The notes beneath the pieces are model-generated. The model was not told the origin of the DNA and made no database searches. It saw nothing but the letters and a program-made list of their open reading frames with translations. Shown here one piece after another: positions 34,226 to 45,587 of a stretch of 64,000 nucleotides of DNA. Position numbers and translations under genes: made by a program. The stretch is from NCBI RefSeq assembly GCF_032401055.1, contig NZ_CP135529.1, positions 5,826,501 to 5,890,500 of the forward strand, given 5' to 3'. Source of the DNA: Tardiphaga sp. 709. Its GTDB lineage: Bacteria; Pseudomonadota; Alphaproteobacteria; Rhizobiales; Xanthobacteraceae. Position 1 is the stretch's first letter, and each line of letters opens with the position of its first letter.

Positions 34226-37200
34226 ATGGATCGTCTTGTTGCCCTGGCCGTCGACCGTCGCTTCCTGATGGTGGCGATGTTCGTCGCCGTATTCGTCGGC
34301 GGTTTGTTTGCGTTCAATCAGCTGAACATCGAAGCCTATCCCGATCCGACCCCGCCGATGGTCGATATTGTGACGCAGAGCAACGGCCTCTCTGCCGAGG
34401 AAATCGAGCGCTACATCACGATTCCGATCGAAGCGCAGGTCGCGGGCATCAAGAACCTCAAGACGATCCGCACCATCTCGCTCTACGGTCTCTCCGACGT
34501 CAAACTGCAGTTTTCGTTCGACTACACCTATGACGAAGCGTTGCAGCAAGTCCTGAACCGGTTGTCGCAGCTCGGGACCTTGCCCGGCAATGCACAGCCG
34601 ACGATATCGCCGATCTCCGCGGTGGGTGAAATCTTCCGTTATCGTCTGGTGGGACCGCCGAACTACAGCGTACTCGATCTCAAGACCCTTCAGGACTGGG
34701 TGATGCAGCGCCGCTTTCGTGCGGTGCCGGGCGTCATCGACGTCATTGGTTGGGGTGGCAAGACCAAAACCTATGAAATCCAGGTCGACTTCAGCAAGCT
34801 AGTTGCCTATGGCTTGACGCTGCCGCAACTGCTGACCGCCGTCGGCAACGCCAATATCAATGTCGGCGGCAACACCGTGAATATCGGCGCGCAATCGGCC
34901 GTGGTGCGCGGCGTCGGCCTCATTCGGTCGATCGACGACCTTTCCAATACGATGATCTCCCAGACCAACGGCAATCCGGTTCTGGTCAAGGATGTCGCCA
35001 CGGTGTCGGTCGGCGAGAAGCCGCGCCTCGGCATTGCCGGTCTCAATCAGGAGGACGATATCGTCCAAGGCATCGTGCTGATGCGCCGCGGCGAGAAGAG
35101 TTCGCCGACCATCGCGCGCGTCGAACAACTGGTGCAGCAGATCAATCGCGGAGGCATCCTGCCGCCCGGTGTGCGGATCGAACGCATCTATGACCGCAAG
35201 GACTTGATCGACACCACCACGCATACGGTGCTGCACAACATGGTCGTTGGCATCCTGCTGATCGTGCTGCTGCAATGGATGTTTCTCGGCAACCTGCGCA
35301 GCGCGCTGATCGTCGGCGCCACTATTCCGTTCGCCCTGTTTTTCGCTGTCATCATTCTGGTGCTACGCGGCGAATCCGCCAACCTGCTATCGGTGGGCGC
35401 TATCGATTTCGGCCTGATCGTCGATGGTACGGTCATCATGGTAGAGGCCATCTTCAGACGGCTGACCCAGACAACGGAGCTTTCCGAAGCGGAGCGTAGC
35501 CACATCTCGCCCGAGACCATCATGGGCATGAAGAAACATGGCATCCTCAGCGCATCCGCTGACGTGTCGCGCTCGATCTTCTTTGCCGCCGCGATCATCA
35601 TCGCCGCGTTCCTGCCGCTGTTCACGCTGTCCGGCGTTGAAGGTAATATCTTTGGGCCGATGGCGCGGACCTACGCTTATGCGCTCGCCGGCGGCCTTAT
35701 CGCGACATTCACCGTCACGCCTGCGCTGAGCGCGATCATTCTGCCGGCGCATGTCCAGGAGACCGAAACCTGGATCATGCGCCAGCTGCATCGCCTCTAT
35801 ATGCCGGTGCTGCACTGGGCGGTCGCCAGCCGAAAGATCGTATTGGGTATTGCGATCGGTCTCGTCGTCGTGACTTTCTTCATGGCGCGTTTCCTCGGCC
35901 TGGAATTTCTGCCGAAGCTGGAAGAGGGCAATCTCTGGATCCGCGCCACGCTGCCGCCGACGATCTCGCTGCAGGAAGGCAACACTTACGTCAACGAGAT
36001 GCGCAGGCTGATCCGCCAGCAGCCCGAGGTAGAATCCGTCGTCTCGCAGCACGGCCGTCCCGATGACGGCACTGACGCGGCTGGCTTGTTCAACGCCGAA
36101 TTCTTCGCCCCGCTAAAACCTGCCTCCGAATGGCCGGCGCCGCAGGACAAGGATGCGCTCACGGCGCGCCTGCTCAAGGAACTGCAGACGAAATTTCCCG
36201 GCGTCGAGTTCAATTTCTCGCAATATCTGCAGGACAACGTCTCCGAAGCCGTCTCTGGCGTGAAGGGCGAGAACTCGATCAAGCTCTACGGCAACGATCT
36301 GGATGCACTCACCAAGACCGCTAACGAGATCAAGGCCGTACTGTCGACGGTGCAGGGCGTGACGGATCTCGCCGTGTTCACATCGCTGGGGCAGCCAACC
36401 ATCCAGATTGACGTCGATCGCGCCAAGGCTGCGCGTTACGGATTGTCGCCGGGCGATATCAACGCCACCATCAAGGTCGCCATCGGCGGCGACTCTGCAG
36501 GCGATCTCTATGAGCCCGGTAGCGATCGGCATTTCCCGATCATGGTGCGGCTGGCGCCGGAATATCGCCGTAGCGCTGAGGCGATCCAGAATTTGCGCAT
36601 CGGCGCGCCCGGTCCGAACGGCACGATCGCGCAGATCCCGCTAAGTGAAGTGGCATCGATCAATCTCGTCTCGGGTGCGGCCTATATCTATCGCGAGAAC
36701 CAGGAGCGTTATCTGCCGATCAAGTTCTCGGTACGCGAACGCGATCTTGGCAGCGCCATTCAGGAAGCGCAGGACAAGGTTGCGGCGCTGATCCAGCTAC
36801 CTCCGGGTTCGCGGACCGAATGGGTCGGCGAGTTCGGCAACCTTCAGGACGCTATCGCACGGCTTTCCATCGTGGTGCCGATCAGTCTCGCTCTGATAGG
36901 CGTGCTGCTCTGGTTCAACTTTGGCTCGATGGCCGACACGCTGCTGGCCATGAGCGTGATCCCGATGGCAATCTTTGGCGGCGTGCTCGGCCTGCTGATC
37001 ACGGGTATTCCGTTCAGCGTATCGGCGGCGATCGGCTTCATCGCGCTGTTCGGCATTGCTGTCATGGACGGCATCCTGATCCTGTCGCAATACAATCAGC
37101 TGATCGACGAGGGCTACGAGCGAGATCAAGGCTGTGATCCGGACCGGCGAGTTGCAACTGCGGCCGGTGCTCATGACCTGCATCGTCGCGGGCGTCGGCC

Positions 37201-37349
37201 TGCTGCCAGCGGCGCTGTCGGAGGGTATCGGGTCTCAGGTCCAGAAGCCGCTGGCGGTCGTCGTTGTCACCGGCATGATGCTGGCGCCGCTAGTGATCCT
37301 GATCACGCTGCCGGTGCTGATCTCGTTCTTCTCGAGTCGGGCGCGTTAA
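34226..37349 (+). pseudogene. HME-family (CzcA/CusA-like) RND efflux pump, frameshifted near the 3' end
   Basis: The intact part has 12-TM RND architecture. TM4 reads GAIDFGLIVDGTVIMVEA, with D394, D400 and E407 spaced as in CzcA (6 and 7 residues), marking a heavy-metal/HME pump. At codon 966 (37121) the frame breaks: after IDEGYER the reading passes to a 3' tail of Arg/Ala-rich nonsense ending at 37453. The frame starting GAG at 37123 reads EIKAVIRTGELQLRPVLM and ends at 37349 with the normal RND C-terminus. GAGCGAGATC fits loss of one CG from GAGCGCGAGATC. Restored length is about 1041 aa. It is either a pseudogene or a sequence error. Confidence 0.85.
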
Positions 37350-37600
37350 ACCAGCTTGCGACGGGAGCGGCTTTGGCTGCGCTGAGGCAGCCCAATGATC
37401 CATACCTAAAAAACCGTCCTCGAAATGGATCGAAACCGGCGCTTGCCCGTTGACCGGTTCCCCATCGGGCTATTCCAAGCCCCGTGCGCGTTGCGGTAGG
37501 TGCTCTTGAACGCTGTATTTGCTGATCTTTTTTCAAACGCGCAGCCGTGCCATGCTGGCGGTTGTCGTTTCGAGAGCCGCCTCTTTTCAGAGACCTTTTG

Positions 37601-40165
37601 ATGCTCACCAAGACCGCCTCTGTCGACCTGACCAATTGCGACCGCGAGCCAATCCACATCCCCGGCAGTGTTCAACCCTATGGTTGTCTGCTCGCCTGCG
37701 ATGGCTCCGTCGGGATGGTCCGGCGCCATTCGGTCAATGCTGGCCCGATGCTTGGGATTGGCGCCGGAGACATCAATGGCCGCAGGCTGGATGATCTGAT
37801 CGGCGAGGGGCCGGCGCACGATATTCGCAATGCCATCGCCAAATGGGGCAACCAGCAGCGCCCGGGATTGCTGATCGATTTCAAGGTCGCGCATTCGCCG
37901 ACCGCGTTCAACGTCGCTGTGCATCGGCACAAGGGCGTCAACATCATCGAATTCGAGCCTGTGGACGCCAGCGAGGCGACACCACCTCTGGAGCTGTCAC
38001 GCTTGCTGATCGGTCGTATCGGCCAATGCAACGATCTCGACGTGCTGTTCGACAATGCGGCGCGGCTGCTGCGTGGCGCACTCGGCTACGACCGGGTGAT
38101 GGTCTATCAATTCGCTCACGATGGTTCCGGCCGGGTGATCAGCGAGGCGCGCCGCGGCGATCTCGAGAGCTTTCTGGGACAGCACTTCCCGGCCAGCGAC
38201 ATCCCGCAGCAGGCGAGGGTGCTTTACGTCCAGAACACCGTGCGTATTGTCTCTGATGCGAGCGGTGAGCGCGTGGCCATTGAGCCGGAGTTCGACACAT
38301 CCGGTGAACCGCTCGACCTGTCCTTTGCACATTTGCGCAGCGTTTCGCCGATCCACTGCGAGTATCTGCGCAATATGGGCGTCGGTGCGTCGATGTCGAT
38401 TTCCATCATCCACGACGGCGTGCTGTGGGGGCTGATCGCCTGTCATCATTATGCACCACGCGCGCTCTCCATGGAGAAACGCGTTGCTGCAGAGATGTTC
38501 GGTGAGTTCTTTTCCATGCAACTGGCCGGGCTTCTTCAAAAACGCAAACTGGCCGCTAGCGAAAGCGCGCGGCGCTATCTCGACCAGCTATTGCACAATG
38601 TTTCGCATCACGGCGATGTCGGAGACCTGCTCAAGGAAAGTATTCGCGATTTTAGTGTGCTGATGCCGTGTGACGGCGTTGGCCTTTACCTCAACAAGAC
38701 CTGGACGTCTTATGGCAATGCGCCGCCGGCTGCGGCAGTGCCGGCGCTGATGGGCTTCATCAATACGGTGGCCGAGGGCAGGGTGTGGGCGACGAGCGCA
38801 TTGTCAGATCGATTACCGGCGGCTGAAGATTATGCCGCTGCCGTTTCCGGGGTGTTGGCCGTGCCCCTGTCGCAGTTACCGCGCGACTATCTCCTGTTTT
38901 TTCGCAGCGAAGTTACGCAAACCCTGAACTGGGCGGGTGATCCCAACAAGACATACGAAATCGGTCCATTGGGCGATCGACTGACGCCGCGCAAGAGCTT
39001 CGCGATCTGGAAGGAGACCGTGCAGCGCCAATCCCAGCCATGGCTGCAAAACGAGCGCGACACCGCCGAGGCTGTGCGCTCGGCTTTGGTGGAAGTGGTG
39101 CTTCGCCACAACGAATTACTGGCGGATGAGCGGCACAAGGCAGACCTGCGCCAGAAAATGCTGAATGAAGAGCTCAATCATCGCGTCAAGAATATCCTGG
39201 CACTGATCAAATCGCTGGTCTCGCACCCGGTCGAGGATGGCCGCAGCATCGAGGATTATGTCGCTTCCCTGAAGGGACGTATTCAGGCCTTGTCGCTTGC
39301 GCATGATCAGGTCATCCGCGGCGCGGGTGGCGGTGCGTTAAAGGGATTGCTCGATGCGGAATTTTCGCCGTATCGCGAGTCGGTAAAAGCGATCGAGGTG
39401 ACCGGGCCCGATGTTTCGCTCGACGCTCGAGCCTATTCGGTACTCGCACTGGTGCTGCACGAACTGGCTACCAATGCCGCCAAATATGGCGCGCTTTCCG
39501 TAAGCACGGGGCGCTTGTCGCTCCAGTGGAAACGCACCGATATCGGCGATTGCGAAATCCACTGGCTTGAGCGCGACGGCCCCCTTGTCACACCGCCATT
39601 GCGGCCGGGCTTTGGATCGATGCTGATCAGTCGCAGCATTCCCTATGATCTCGGGGGTGAAAGCGATGTCGATTATGAGCCGGCCGGCACGCGCGTGCGG
39701 TTGCTCATCCCGGCGCGCTTCGTTGTCTGGCCCGCGCCGGTGGCGGCGCGCAACGTGCGCGCCCGACGCGGGGATGACAAGCCGATGGCGTCGATGCGCG
39801 GCTTGAAGGTGTTGATGGTCGAGGACCAGCTTCTGATTGCCATGGACGTCGAGACCATGTTGACCCAAGAGGGCGCGGCATCGGTCGAGACGGCATCTTC
39901 GGTCAAGGAGGCATTGATCGCGCTGACGATCATGAGGCCTGATGTGGCCATCCTCGACGTCAATCTCGGCAATGGCAGTTCGGTACCGGTGGCCCAGGCA
40001 TTGCGCGAGCGGGGCATCCCCTTCGTCTTCGCCACAGGCTATGGCGAAACCAGCCTGATCCCGGCGTCGATGGAGGACGTACCGATTGTACGCAAACCCT
40101 ACGACCTCGCATCGCTGGTCGCTGCGATGACCACGGCGATGGCGAAGAAGAGTTCGGCCGGATAG
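37601..40165 (+). CDS. bphP: Bacteriophytochrome with HWE-type histidine kinase and C-terminal receiver domain
   Basis: Product of 854 aa: a PAS-GAF-PHY photosensory core (1-510), HWE/HisKA_2 kinase (about 515-725) and receiver (734-854). C13 in TNCDREPIHIPGSVQPYG is the biliverdin attachment site. The GAF domain has PASDIP (197-202) and H252 in SPIHCEYLRNMG. The PHY tongue has PRKSF (463-467). The kinase phospho-acceptor is H527 (NEELNHRVKNI). In the receiver D786 (ILDVN) and K832 are present. It should be a red/far-red light sensor, with the receiver a target or sink for phosphate. No heme oxygenase (bphO) gene is within the window. The stop lies 1 bp from the opposing TolC-like gene. Confidence 0.92.
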   Translation: MLTKTASVDLTNCDREPIHIPGSVQPYGCLLACDGSVGMVRRHSVNAGPMLGIGAGDINGRRLDDLIGEGPAHDIRNAIAKWGNQQRPGLLIDFKVAHSPTAFNVAVHRHKGVNIIEFEPVDASEATPPLELSRLLIGRIGQCNDLDVLFDNAARLLRGALGYDRVMVYQFAHDGSGRVISEARRGDLESFLGQHFPASDIPQQARVLYVQNTVRIVSDASGERVAIEPEFDTSGEPLDLSFAHLRSVSPIHCEYLRNMGVGASMSISIIHDGVLWGLIACHHYAPRALSMEKRVAAEMFGEFFSMQLAGLLQKRKLAASESARRYLDQLLHNVSHHGDVGDLLKESIRDFSVLMPCDGVGLYLNKTWTSYGNAPPAAAVPALMGFINTVAEGRVWATSALSDRLPAAEDYAAAVSGVLAVPLSQLPRDYLLFFRSEVTQTLNWAGDPNKTYEIGPLGDRLTPRKSFAIWKETVQRQSQPWLQNERDTAEAVRSALVEVVLRHNELLADERHKADLRQKMLNEELNHRVKNILALIKSLVSHPVEDGRSIEDYVASLKGRIQALSLAHDQVIRGAGGGALKGLLDAEFSPYRESVKAIEVTGPDVSLDARAYSVLALVLHELATNAAKYGALSVSTGRLSLQWKRTDIGDCEIHWLERDGPLVTPPLRPGFGSMLISRSIPYDLGGESDVDYEPAGTRVRLLIPARFVVWPAPVAARNVRARRGDDKPMASMRGLKVLMVEDQLLIAMDVETMLTQEGAASVETASSVKEALIALTIMRPDVAILDVNLGNGSSVPVAQALRERGIPFVFATGYGETSLIPASMEDVPIVRKPYDLASLVAAMTTAMAKKSSAG

Positions 40166-40166
40166 G

Positions 40167-41582
40167 TTACTGCCCCGAGGGCGTGCGCAGCCCGTGCCAG
40201 GCGTCGCGCACCTGATGATAGTGAACTTCCGGCAAGTAGTCCGGCGTGTTCAGCCCAAGCGTCTTCACATCCAGCCTGCCGATTGCGCTGAGCAGCGAAT
40301 AGGATGCGATGACCCGGTCACGTTGCGCGCCAATCAGGCGTGCTTTTGCCTGTACGAGATCCTGCTGTGAGTTCAGGACATCGACAGTGGTACGCTGACC
40401 GCCCTGGGCCTCGCGCTGTACGCCTTGTAGTGCAACGCCAGCGGCGCGTACTTCGGCTTCCGCAGCGCTGACAGCAGTCTTGGCGCCTTCATTTGACACC
40501 CATGCACCGACGACTGCGGTGCGGGCCTGATTGCGGACCTGTTCGAGCACCAGGCGGCTGACCGACGACAGTTCCTTGGCCTGCCGCGTCTGCGCAGCAC
40601 CGAGACCGCCGTCATAGATCGGCGCAGTCAATTGGCCGACAATCGAAGCCTGGTCGGTGCCAAAAGTGCCAAGCGTCGGATCAGATTGGCTGGATTTGCT
40701 GGCGCTGCCCTGCAGCGTCAGAGTAGGCAATAGGCTGCTCTCCGCCACCTTGATCGTCGTGGTCGCCACGTCGACATCGTAGCCGGCTGCCAGCACGGCG
40801 GGGTGCGCCTTGAAAGCCTGATTGAGGGCATCGTCGCGGTTGCGCGGCAGCAGCCGATCCATCGGTTCCGCCGGACTGAGCCGCGAGGGTGCAGCACCAA
40901 TCACCTGCGTATAAGTCGCCTGGCTGATGGCGAGATTGACCTCGGCGGCGTTGAGATCGGCCTGGCCACGCGCCAGTCGCGCTTCCGCCTGTGACGTGTC
41001 GGTGGGCGTGACGTCCCCGGCGTTGAGCCGCTTCTGGGCGATGCCGAGGGTTTCGCGCAGGGAGGTGACGTTGGCGCGTTGGGCTTCAACCAGCGATTGG
41101 TTGGCGAGAACGTTGGTATAGGCAACGACAGCATCCAGCAGCACGCCCTGGCCGACATTGCGCAGCGCTTCCCGGCCAGACTGGACCTGCAATTCCGCGA
41201 CGCGGACACTGTTGGCTGTCTTGTTTCCGTTATAAAGCGTCTGGGTGACCGTTACGCCGATCGTCCATGGCTTTAGCGTTGCGCCCTGGATGGTGTTGTC
41301 TATGAGCAGGTTGCGTACGGCCTGAAGGCCATAGCTCAGCGTGGCTGCTACCTGAGGCCGGTAGCCGGCCATCGCCTGCGGAACGTTCTCATCGGTGGCG
41401 CGCTGGCGAGCCCGTTCGCCGTTCAGCTGCGGATTGGATTGATAGGCTTTGGCAAGGGCTTCCGACACCGTTTCGGCACGGGCATCGACCGCAGCAAAAA
41501 TGCCATAGCCAATCAGGCTCAGGGCCATGCCTGTCCGAAGCGCGCGCCTTGCGGCGAGGCCAAATATGCCGTGACGAACCAT
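40167..41582 (-). CDS. TolC-family outer membrane efflux protein
   Basis: Product of 471 aa with a signal peptide (cleavage near AVDARA, about residue 37). The mature protein has two TolC repeats: VSEALAKAYQSNPQLNGERARQR opens the first, and the second begins near DDALNQAFKAHPAVLAAGYDV. The long helices rich in Ala/Gln/Glu form the periplasmic tunnel. It serves type I or RND systems as the outer-membrane channel. ATG 41582 (MVRHGIFG) is preferred over a TTG at 41597. No pump is in its own transcript; it could serve either RND system here, but this is inference. Confidence 0.88.
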   Translation of the reverse strand: MVRHGIFGLAARRALRTGMALSLIGYGIFAAVDARAETVSEALAKAYQSNPQLNGERARQRATDENVPQAMAGYRPQVAATLSYGLQAVRNLLIDNTIQGATLKPWTIGVTVTQTLYNGNKTANSVRVAELQVQSGREALRNVGQGVLLDAVVAYTNVLANQSLVEAQRANVTSLRETLGIAQKRLNAGDVTPTDTSQAEARLARGQADLNAAEVNLAISQATYTQVIGAAPSRLSPAEPMDRLLPRNRDDALNQAFKAHPAVLAAGYDVDVATTTIKVAESSLLPTLTLQGSASKSSQSDPTLGTFGTDQASIVGQLTAPIYDGGLGAAQTRQAKELSSVSRLVLEQVRNQARTAVVGAWVSNEGAKTAVSAAEAEVRAAGVALQGVQREAQGGQRTTVDVLNSQQDLVQAKARLIGAQRDRVIASYSLLSAIGRLDVKTLGLNTPDYLPEVHYHQVRDAWHGLRTPSGQ

Positions 41583-41912
41583 ATTATCCCAAAGCAATCT
41601 TCGGACGTCCGCCCCCGCTGACGTCTAGGTATGTTTAGAGGGCGTTGCCTTTGCAGGCAAACCATCCGGCGAAGAACCTCCGGGCTTTTGCGCTTTCCCC
41701 ACAGGGCATTTGGCTGCCCCGATTTGCTTGATTGATCAGGACCCTAGGGTGGATGAGGCGCTCGGTGAATGCGACGAATAAACCCGCTTCACATGGCCGC
41801 GTGTGTTGCATGTCGGGCACATTTCTGAATAACCGCACGCAGTGGTAACTCTGTCCGGCTTTGCTGCGTGATTGCGCTGAGGAGCTGCCGATCCTGCCCA
41901 GCCGGAATGCCT
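41583..41912. other. 330-bp divergent intergenic region without a recognised gene
   Basis: The region lies between the TolC-like gene and the acetyl-CoA hydrolase-like gene and must hold both promoters. I see a weak hairpin (TTGCC/GGCAA at 41645-41660) and no clear -35/-10 pair or operator. The short frames on either strand have no protein-like composition. Confidence 0.5.
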
Positions 41913-43763
41913 ATGCCCAAGATATTCACTGATCCCGACGCCATCGCCGAAGACATCATTCGCGACGTGGGGACGACGCTCGTGGTCGGGCTGCCGCTGG
42001 GGCTGGGTAAGGCCAACCATATTATCAATGCGCTCTATCAGCGCGCGCTGGCCGATCGCAGCATCAGGCTGACGTTCTTTTCTGCCCTGACACTGGAGAA
42101 GCCAAAACCATCCAGCGAGCTGGAGAAGCGCTTCATCAATCCGGTGATCGAGCGGCTGTTCGGGGGCTATCCCGATCTCGCTTATGCAAACGCGTTGCAT
42201 AAAGGCGAGCTCCCGCCAAACATTCAAGTCAACGAATTCTTCTTCCTTGCGGGAAAATGGCTGCGGGTTGCCGATGCACAGCAACACTATATTTCAGCGA
42301 ACTACACCCATGCGGCGTCTTATCTTCTGACGCGTGGGCTTAACGTGATCACGCAACTGGTGTCGAAGCGCGTCGTTGACGGGGCTGCGCGCTACAGTCT
42401 GAGCTGCAATACCGACACCACGCTTGATCTGATGCGGGCGCGCAACGAAGGGCGTGTCTCGTTCAAGTTGATCGGTCAGGTCAATTCGGAATTGCCTTTC
42501 ATGCCAGGGCAGGGTGATCTCACCGGCGATGAGTTTCACGCGGTGCTCGAAAGTCCCGAGACTGAATTTCCGCTGTTTGCGCCACCGTCCGAACCGGTCA
42601 ACGACACCAAATATGCGATTGGATTACACGCTGCAGGCCTGGTGCGCGATGGCGGCACGCTGCAGATCGGCATTGGACAAGTGGGGGATGCGCTGGCGCA
42701 GGGCCTGATCGTTCGCCACCGCGACAATGCGGCGTTCCGCAGTCTGATGCAGCGCCTTGTCCCCGACGCGCCTCCGAAGGAAGTCGCGACGTTCGACCGC
42801 GGTCTCTATGGCGTCAGTGAAATGCTGTTCGAGGCGTTTCTCGGCTTGATTGATGCGGGCATTCTCAAGCGCGAGGTGGGTGGCACCATCGTGCACGGCG
42901 CGTTCTTTCTTGGGCCGAAGGCATTCTATCAGGCGCTGCGCGACATGGCGCCGGAACGTCTGGCGAAAATCCAGATGATGCCGGTGTCATTCACCAACGA
43001 ACTCTACGGTGATGAAGATGCCAAACGCCGTGCGCGCGTCGATGCACGCTTCGTCAACAACACGATGATGGCGACGCTGATGGGCGCTGCGATCTCGGAC
43101 GGCCTCGAGAACGGCCAAGTCGTGAGCGGCGTCGGCGGACAGTACAATTTCGTCTCACAGGCTTTCGCTCTGGACGGCGCGCGTTCGATCCTGACTCTCG
43201 AAGCGACACGTGCCGGCAAGAAGCCTATCTCGAACATTCGTTGGAGTTATGGTCACACCACGATCCCGCGACATCTGCGCGATATCATCGTGACAGAGTA
43301 TGGTGTCGCCGATCTGCGCGGAAAATCGGACGCCGATGTGATCGCGGCCATGCTGCAGGTGTCGGACTCGCGCTTTCAGCCGGAGCTGATGCGACAAGCC
43401 AAGGAGGCTGGAAAGCTTCCCAAAAGCTATGACATTCCTGCGGCGTATCGCGACAACGTGCCCGAGCGCATCTCCGCTGCCCTCAAGCCGGCGCGGGACG
43501 CCGGTCTTCTGCCCATGTTTCCGTTTGGCAGCGATTTCACTGATGTGGAGCAGCGCCTGATCCCTGCGCTGCAGGTCCTGAGCGCGGCATCGGTGTCGCC
43601 ACAACGGCTCGCAGGCCTGTTCTGGCAGGGCACGACACACGCACCGAGTGCGTCAGATGAAGCAGCGCTGGCGCGGCTCGGGCTCGATTGTCCGGCCACA
43701 TGGGCCGAACGTGCCTATCGTGTGCTGGTGTCCGCCGCGCTCGCGCGCAGCGGCTCAGCCTAG
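41913..43763 (+). CDS. Acetyl-CoA hydrolase/transferase family protein
   Basis: Product of 616 aa. It has the two-domain CoA-transferase fold. The N-terminus reads [28 protein letters not shown], followed by [14 protein letters not shown] and, in the C-terminal half, [22 protein letters not shown] and the [13 protein letters not shown] motif shared by acetyl-CoA hydrolases/succinyl-CoA:acetate transferases. It probably transfers or hydrolyses CoA from short acyl groups in the cytoplasm. It is longer than the 500-aa classical forms. ATG 41913 has GGAA 5 bases upstream; ATG 41907 is possible. Its stop overlaps that of the convergent enoyl-CoA hydratase gene in CTAG. Confidence 0.85.
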   Translation: MPKIFTDPDAIAEDIIRDVGTTLVVGLPLGLGKANHIINALYQRALADRSIRLTFFSALTLEKPKPSSELEKRFINPVIERLFGGYPDLAYANALHKGELPPNIQVNEFFFLAGKWLRVADAQQHYISANYTHAASYLLTRGLNVITQLVSKRVVDGAARYSLSCNTDTTLDLMRARNEGRVSFKLIGQVNSELPFMPGQGDLTGDEFHAVLESPETEFPLFAPPSEPVNDTKYAIGLHAAGLVRDGGTLQIGIGQVGDALAQGLIVRHRDNAAFRSLMQRLVPDAPPKEVATFDRGLYGVSEMLFEAFLGLIDAGILKREVGGTIVHGAFFLGPKAFYQALRDMAPERLAKIQMMPVSFTNELYGDEDAKRRARVDARFVNNTMMATLMGAAISDGLENGQVVSGVGGQYNFVSQAFALDGARSILTLEATRAGKKPISNIRWSYGHTTIPRHLRDIIVTEYGVADLRGKSDADVIAAMLQVSDSRFQPELMRQAKEAGKLPKSYDIPAAYRDNVPERISAALKPARDAGLLPMFPFGSDFTDVEQRLIPALQVLSAASVSPQRLAGLFWQGTTHAPSASDEAALARLGLDCPATWAERAYRVLVSAALARSGSA

Positions 43764-44539
43764 CGGTTCTTGTTGACCGGCTTCCGCTTCTCGATGAAAG
43801 CGGCCATGCCTTCTGAACGGTCTTCCAGCGCGAATGTCGCGTGAAACAGATCGCGTTCGACCTTGAGGCCTTCGGTGAGCGGCGTCTCAAAGGCGCGATT
43901 GACGGCGTTCTTCGCCATCGTCGCCACCGGCCGCGACATGGCGGCGATCTTTTCCGCCATGGCGGTGGCTTCTTCCATCAGCTTGTCGGCCGGGACAATG
44001 CGGCTGACGAGACCGGAGCGCTCGGCTTCGGCTGCATCCATCATGCGGCCCGTCAGGCAGAGGTCCATCGCCTTTGATTTGCCGATGGCGCGCGTGAGGC
44101 GCTGGGTGCCGCCGATGCCGGGAATGGTGCCGAGTGTGATTTCCGGCTGGCCGAACTTTGCGGTGTCTGCGGCGATCATGATGTCGCACATCATGGCGAG
44201 TTCGCAGCCGCCACCGAGCGCGTAGCCGCTGACTGCAGCAATGGTCGGTTTGGTACAGGTAGCGACACGGTCGCCGCCGATTGACGTGAAGTCGCTGGAG
44301 AACATGTCGATGAAGCTCTTTGGCTGCATCTCCTTGATATCCGCGCCGGCGGCAAATGCCTTCTCGCTGCCGGTCACGATGATGCAGCCCACGGCGGTGT
44401 CCGCTTCCAGCTCGTCGACGGCGATCTTGATTTCGCTGAACACACCGAAAGAAAGCGCATTGAGCATCTTCGGGCGATTCAGCGTGATGATGCCGACCGC
44501 GCCTTTGCGCTCAACGATGAGGTGTTCGTAGCTGCTCAT
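43760..44539 (-). CDS. Enoyl-CoA hydratase
   Basis: Product of 259 aa, standard crotonase length. It has the oxyanion-hole motifs [11 protein letters not shown] and [15 protein letters not shown]. Both catalytic glutamates of true hydratases seem present: Glu in GCELAMMCD and Glu in [18 protein letters not shown]. It hydrates 2-enoyl-CoA to 3-hydroxyacyl-CoA in fatty-acid or amino-acid breakdown. The ATG at 44539 is preceded by GGGATGGA. It is convergent with the acetyl-CoA hydrolase-like gene, sharing four bases. Confidence 0.92.
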   Translation of the reverse strand: MSSYEHLIVERKGAVGIITLNRPKMLNALSFGVFSEIKIAVDELEADTAVGCIIVTGSEKAFAAGADIKEMQPKSFIDMFSSDFTSIGGDRVATCTKPTIAAVSGYALGGGCELAMMCDIMIAADTAKFGQPEITLGTIPGIGGTQRLTRAIGKSKAMDLCLTGRMMDAAEAERSGLVSRIVPADKLMEEATAMAEKIAAMSRPVATMAKNAVNRAFETPLTEGLKVERDLFHATFALEDRSEGMAAFIEKRKPVNKNR

Positions 44540-44616
44540 GTTCCATCCCGCGGATTTTTTGCCGAAGCCGCCAGGATCGGCGGCTCCGCGCAATTTGCCC
44601 GCTCAGGGGATGGGGT

Positions 44617-45300
44617 TCAAGCCATAAACATACGGGCCGCAGAGGCCATGGTCAGCAAACCGCCGAAGGCGATGAAGATCTTGCCAACGAGGGAGGTCTT
44701 GTCCCAGGTCGTGCCGTTCTCGCTGACGACTTCCGGTGCTGGCGTATCGATGGTGGCCTTTGCGAGCGTCAGCGGCGGCTTGTCGTCGCTGATGGCACGA
44801 TCGAGGTCGTTGAGCTGGTCAGCGGCCACGAGCTGCGCATTGCTGGCGCTGGAATCCGGCGAGGTCGTTGCGGGCTGTTCCTGCTGGCCGCCGATTTGGC
44901 CAAGCGCGCTGCCGGCTTGCGAGGACATGTTGTAGGTGTTGGTCGCTGCGGTCTCGGAGGGCCATTGCGCGTTGGCATTGGCGACCAATGATGGGATGGC
45001 GGTATTGCTGCTCCCCGGCTTCGCGTCTTCCGTCTTGGCGGTGTCCTCCTCAGCGGGCTTTTTCGACGCTTTGGTTGCCTGTCGGTCGGACTTGCGCGAT
45101 TTCGTTTCGCTCTTCCTGGCACTGCGGTGCTTGGTGGCGTTCGTTGCTGGTTCGGCGGATGTGTCTGCGGCGCTGCCGACCGCTGCGGCCGGCTCGGACG
45201 CCGCGGTGTCGTTTTCGGTCGCGTGAAGCGGTGCCGATGTGCAGATCCATAATCCGGCTGCGATGACCAATGCCGCACGCCCGCTGGCTCTGATGTTCAT
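44617..45300 (-). CDS. Secreted or membrane-anchored hypothetical protein (227 aa)
   Basis: Not recognised. An N-terminal signal peptide (about 1-26, ending SAPLHA) is followed by a long low-complexity Ala/Ser/Thr/Lys region (about 28-110) with a Lys/Arg-rich stretch, and a C-terminal hydrophobic segment (SLVGKIFIAFGGLLTMASAA, about 203-222). This suggests an envelope protein anchored at its C-terminus with a flexible linker. ATG 45300 has GGGGAGA upstream. Located 77 bp upstream of the enoyl-CoA hydratase gene, but no functional link is evident. Confidence 0.72.
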   Translation of the reverse strand: MNIRASGRAALVIAAGLWICTSAPLHATENDTAASEPAAAVGSAADTSAEPATNATKHRSARKSETKSRKSDRQATKASKKPAEEDTAKTEDAKPGSSNTAIPSLVANANAQWPSETAATNTYNMSSQAGSALGQIGGQQEQPATTSPDSSASNAQLVAADQLNDLDRAISDDKPPLTLAKATIDTPAPEVVSENGTTWDKTSLVGKIFIAFGGLLTMASAARMFMA

Positions 45301-45587
45301 GGAAATCTCCCCAAAATACCGGCCCCCAATGGCCGCAAGGGAAACTGCGCAGGTGTTCACACCGGGGCAAAAAAGGGAATCTTCGGACGAGTCCGGCAAA
45401 AACGGGGCACGAACACTTCTGCAGTCATCGTCTCCACAGGCGTCAGCAAAAATCTGCCTTTGAAATCAAGGCGACGGATGTCACTCTGACGGTTCGATGC
45501 TATGAGCCGGATGTCTTTGAAATCTTCGGCTCGGGGTTGGGGCGCAGGCAACGGGTTCACGGTTCCGTGATTTTTCTCACAGCTGGC

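Noticed and set aside
40167-41582. TolC-like gene as the third gene of the HME operon
   Set aside because: It is on the opposite strand and separated by the bacteriophytochrome gene. It could serve the pump in trans only.
41635-41838. 67-codon minus-strand frame in the TolC/acetyl-CoA hydrolase gap
   Set aside because: No ribosome-binding site and no motif; it overlaps the shared promoter region.
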